From positions 1-24,928 of the forward strand of contig USJX01000041.1 in assembly GCA_900555035.1 (NCBI GenBank): a DNA stretch of 24,928 nucleotides, given 5' to 3'. The notes beneath the pieces are model-generated. The model saw only the letters and a program-made list of their open reading frames with translations, did not search any database and was not told the DNA's origin. The position numbers were made by a program, and so were the translations under genes. Origin of the DNA: an uncultured Prevotella sp. GTDB taxonomy: Bacteria; Bacteroidota; Bacteroidia; Bacteroidales; Bacteroidaceae. Of this stretch, positions 22,766 through 24,928 are shown one piece after another. The first letter of the stretch is position 1, and each line of letters opens with the position of its first letter.

Positions 22766-22926
22766 TTGATAGGGTTAACAGAGTTAACAGTTAACAGCTG
22801 ATTTTTCAAGGGTCCCCCTCGCGTACATTATTATATTATAATATATATATATTTCTTTTTATAGTAAGGGGAGGGGTACCCATGCATTTTTTGGCTGTTA
22901 ACTGTTAACCCTGTTAACCCTGTCAA
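22766..22926. repeat. 161-bp inverted repeat with heptamer arms
   Basis: The arms 22766-22798 and 22894-22926 (33 bp each) are reverse complements with 2 mismatches and consist mainly of TTAACAG/CTGTTAA units. A second pair, GGGTCCCCCTC (22810-22820) and GAGGGGTACCC (22871-22881), lies inside with 1 mismatch, around an AT-only core (about 22825-22852). Further degenerate heptamers (CTATCAA, TTGTCAA) follow to about 22940. No gene lies in 22686-23059; it holds the ilvE terminator, this repeat and the GH115-like gene's terminator. Confidence 0.75.
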
Positions 22927-22967
22927 CTATCAATTGTCAACTGCAATGGTCAACTGTCTAATAAAAG

Positions 22968-23054
22968 AAGCCTCTCCCTGGTCATCATAGAAGACCAAGG
23001 AGAGGCTTCATAGAAGACCAAAGAGAGGCATCATAGAAGACCAGAAAGAGGCTT
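22968..23054 (-). terminator. Terminator of the GH115-like gene with triplicated arm
   Basis: AAGCCTCTCCCTGGTC (22968-22983) pairs with 22993-23008 (15 of 16) around a 9-nt loop; on the minus strand TTCTTTTATT follows, so it can end transcription. The pairing arm lies in the first of three 23-bp tandem units (22986-23008, 23009-23031, 23032-23054, each starting CATAGAAGACCA) that differ at a few bases. Confidence 0.75.
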
Positions 23055-23059
23055 CACCT

Positions 23060-24928
23060 TTATTTCAACACCGGGAATACATAGTATTCTCTATCTACGT
23101 CGAAATCCAATGCCCACTGGTCGATAATCACGTTATCATCCAAAGCCTTGATATCGATGGTGTGATAACCGTCGAGCAGGGTGACGTAGAAACTCTTCAG
23201 CACCTGACCTCGCCAGATGCTAAACTTGCTGTCCTTGCTGCTGGTATCCTCCTTCATCTGGCAAACCACTGGCTGGGCATTGTCGATGCTCACGCTCACT
23301 CGCATGTTCTTCGCATTCCACAGATAGCTCGGAATCACGGCTAGGGTGAAGCGGGCGTCGCCTATCTGACTGCTCGCAAATTTATATCGGAGGCTGGCTC
23401 CCTTAGGAAGCTTCACGGCTTTGTTGCTGTGACCCAGCAAAGGCTTCAGCTCTATTTCCTGCGCAGCCTGACCCTTTGGGGCAGGGGCTTTCGTATAACT
23501 CGTATAGTCGTATGCGTTCTTGGCGATGATCGGCTTGGTGAAGTTTACCAGCGGCTGAAGATCCTGATCTCTGTCGAAGGCTTCCCCCTTCAGTTGCTTG
23601 ATTTCTTTGGCTGTAAGGGTTCCCGGCAATTGTGGGGCTTGCATCTCGGCACCATTGATGGTGATGAATTTGCTCCATTTGCCCTTGCCCAACTTCATGT
23701 AATAGGCATTGAGCTGCTTCAGGGTATTGTAGGCGCTGAGGCTCACGGCAGCGGCAGCCTTGGCTTCATCGTCTTTCGGGAACAGGCCCGGACGGGCGAT
23801 GTCTCTTGCCTCCTGTGCCTCCAGTTCCTTTTCGGTGATGAGGGCAGCCGAGAAGATAGGGTATTTCACTATTTCGAAGAAACCGTCGCGCTGGTTGGCT
23901 GGCAGGGTCTTCTCGATGTTCACCGTCTTCGTCTTCAATAAATCATAGTTATAGAGAAAACGCTCCAGCTCATTGCCGAACTCGCCCGAATGGAACTCGG
24001 TGTCGCCGTATGGCATGGCCATGTAGGCAGGCTGGCGGATGCTGGTGAGTCGGTAGTACTCCTCCATGAGCGGCTGGATCTTCTTTCCGGCAATGCTTCC
24101 GAATAGATTGTTGAGCCACGACTGGAGATAGTTTCTGATGCCCGCCTTGAGCGCATATTTGTTCCAGGCAAGATCCGACATCATGGCAAGCTGCAAGGGT
24201 GCCTTCTTGGGATTGGTTACGTTGGCAACCCAGGCACAGTCCTCATCGTTATGAGCCTCGTGGCGGTGGGATTTCTCACGGTGTTCCGATTTGGTTTCCA
24301 GATAATCCCTGTTGTTGAGCATATCGAGTACCAGGCCCGGAGCCACATTCTCGATAGGCATTTCGGCATTATCGCAAACCATCTTCACGTTTTCCAGGGT
24401 CTTTCTGTGTTTCTTCTTGTGTTTCTTGCCCGTCCATTCCGTCACTCGGTAGTTATCGGCTATGCAGATGTCGAAACTATCCACCACTGCCTTGTTGTAG
24501 GTGGCATCGTGCTTGCCGGCTACCTGCCAGAGGGTGTTGTATTTCAGGCGCAGCATCAGGCGGGCAATGCGGCTGTAGTTCTGCGGATTCATCCACTTGC
24601 TGCCATTCAGCGCAAGACCCCTGAATTCGATTCTCGGGATGCCTATCCACTGCTGATCTACCGGGGTGAAGATACTCTTGCGTGGCTGGGGCTTCAGGGC
24701 GTACCAGTCGCTCCAAGGCGATACGCCTGCCATCTTCGAGAGTTCCAGGATGGCGTAGGCAGTGCCGCGGGCATTGCTGCCCACCACAATCAGTTTCTTC
24801 TTTCTTACTCCAATGAAGTAAGCGTCCTTGTTGGTGATAATCTTCTGAACGGGCGCACCTAACTTCTCCAGGCTGGAGAATTCCTTGTTGGAGAGCAGGT
24901 CGAGCTGGAAAATCTGGATAGGAGCGGT
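23060..24928 (-). CDS. Glycoside hydrolase 115-like protein, 5' end beyond window
   Basis: The frame is open to the right edge, so the N-terminus is missing; 622 residues are visible. GSNARGTAYAILELSKMAGV, then SPWSDWYALKPQP, matches the N-terminal domain of GH115 alpha-glucuronidases, which remove (methyl)glucuronic acid from xylan. IPRIEFRGLALNGSKWMNPQ and YSRIARLMLRLKYNTLWQ mark the start of the barrel, WVANVTNPKKAPLQLAMMSD the region after it, and the C-terminal 200 residues (WALDFDVDREYYVFPVLK at the end) resemble the GH115 C-terminal beta domain. The central part looks strongly shortened: only about 150 residues lie between RGLALNG and WVANVT, and the TSHHEP-like and TDDN-like stretches I associate with active GH115 enzymes are not seen. 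Activity is doubtful. His/Lys-rich stretches (KKHKKKHRK, HREKSHRHEAHNDED) are odd. The family call rests on memory of motifs. Confidence 0.65.
   Translation of the reverse strand, partial: TAPIQIFQLDLLSNKEFSSLEKLGAPVQKIITNKDAYFIGVRKKKLIVVGSNARGTAYAILELSKMAGVSPWSDWYALKPQPRKSIFTPVDQQWIGIPRIEFRGLALNGSKWMNPQNYSRIARLMLRLKYNTLWQVAGKHDATYNKAVVDSFDICIADNYRVTEWTGKKHKKKHRKTLENVKMVCDNAEMPIENVAPGLVLDMLNNRDYLETKSEHREKSHRHEAHNDEDCAWVANVTNPKKAPLQLAMMSDLAWNKYALKAGIRNYLQSWLNNLFGSIAGKKIQPLMEEYYRLTSIRQPAYMAMPYGDTEFHSGEFGNELERFLYNYDLLKTKTVNIEKTLPANQRDGFFEIVKYPIFSAALITEKELEAQEARDIARPGLFPKDDEAKAAAAVSLSAYNTLKQLNAYYMKLGKGKWSKFITINGAEMQAPQLPGTLTAKEIKQLKGEAFDRDQDLQPLVNFTKPIIAKNAYDYTSYTKAPAPKGQAAQEIELKPLLGHSNKAVKLPKGASLRYKFASSQIGDARFTLAVIPSYLWNAKNMRVSVSIDNAQPVVCQMKEDTSSKDSKFSIWRGQVLKSFYVTLLDGYHTIDIKALDDNVIIDQWALDFDVDREYYVFPVLK

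Noticed and set aside
22766..22940. Integron attC-like sites from repeated GTTAAC
   Set aside because: The units do not fit the GTTRRRY core, no integrase or cassette genes are nearby, and the heptamer period explains the pattern.
22986..23054. CRISPR-like array
   Set aside because: Three 23-bp units directly abut with no spacers and form part of a terminator hairpin.

Overview
The window looks like chromosome of a Bacteroidales gut commensal, most likely Prevotellaceae (Prevotella/Segatella type); I cannot name the species. Reasons: repeated promoters of the Bacteroidetes form TTTG-N19/20-TAnnTTTG, weak or absent Shine-Dalgarno sites, a lipoprotein with the domain order of the type IX secretion protein PorE, a lutABC lactate-oxidation operon, a glycoside hydrolase 115-like protein, and mostly housekeeping genes of moderate GC. 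No rRNA, tRNA, CRISPR array or complete insertion sequence was seen.

Layout. Positions 1-2550 are an AT-richer accessory patch: a small orphan ORF, a solitary RelB/DinJ-type antitoxin (minus), a SocA/Panacea-type antitoxin with a 4-bp-overlapping candidate toxin (plus), then a gene-free stretch of nonamer repeats and a long inverted repeat. Positions 2552-10282 (minus) hold porE-like, topB and carB. Positions 10523-13298 (plus) hold lutABC, divergent from carB. Positions 13415-18078 (minus) hold, in transcription order, a MATE transporter, a cytidylate-kinase-like protein, purT, a FdtA/QdtA-type cupin and a FemAB-like acyltransferase. Positions 18304-22685 (plus) hold a secreted subtilisin-like protease, xseA, xseB and ilvE. 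The minus-strand gene at 23060 to the right edge is a 5'-truncated GH115-like protein.

The most unusual content is intergenic. Between xseA and xseB sits a 213-bp MITE-like element with about 24-bp imperfect terminal inverted repeats and four small hairpins that share a GGATT/AATCC core but have different, compensated GC clamps. Two periodic repeat families recur at gene ends: a heptamer (about CTRTTAA; 13299-13418, 15992-16040, 16669-16689, 22766-22936) that puts stop codons in every frame, and a nonamer (about CRCRGATTT; 2192-2329, 2429-2510, 7016-7045). A 161-bp inverted repeat and a terminator with a triplicated 23-bp arm fill the ilvE/GH115-like gap. Two palindromes of form TTWAACGTTWAA bracket the toxin-antitoxin promoter as candidate operators.

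Genes that act together: LutA, LutB and LutC form the L-lactate oxidation complex; XseA and XseB form exonuclease VII; the SocA-like protein and its neighbour form a probable toxin-antitoxin pair. The cupin and the acyltransferase are probably translationally coupled and suggest a sugar- or envelope-modification step, although they follow purT.
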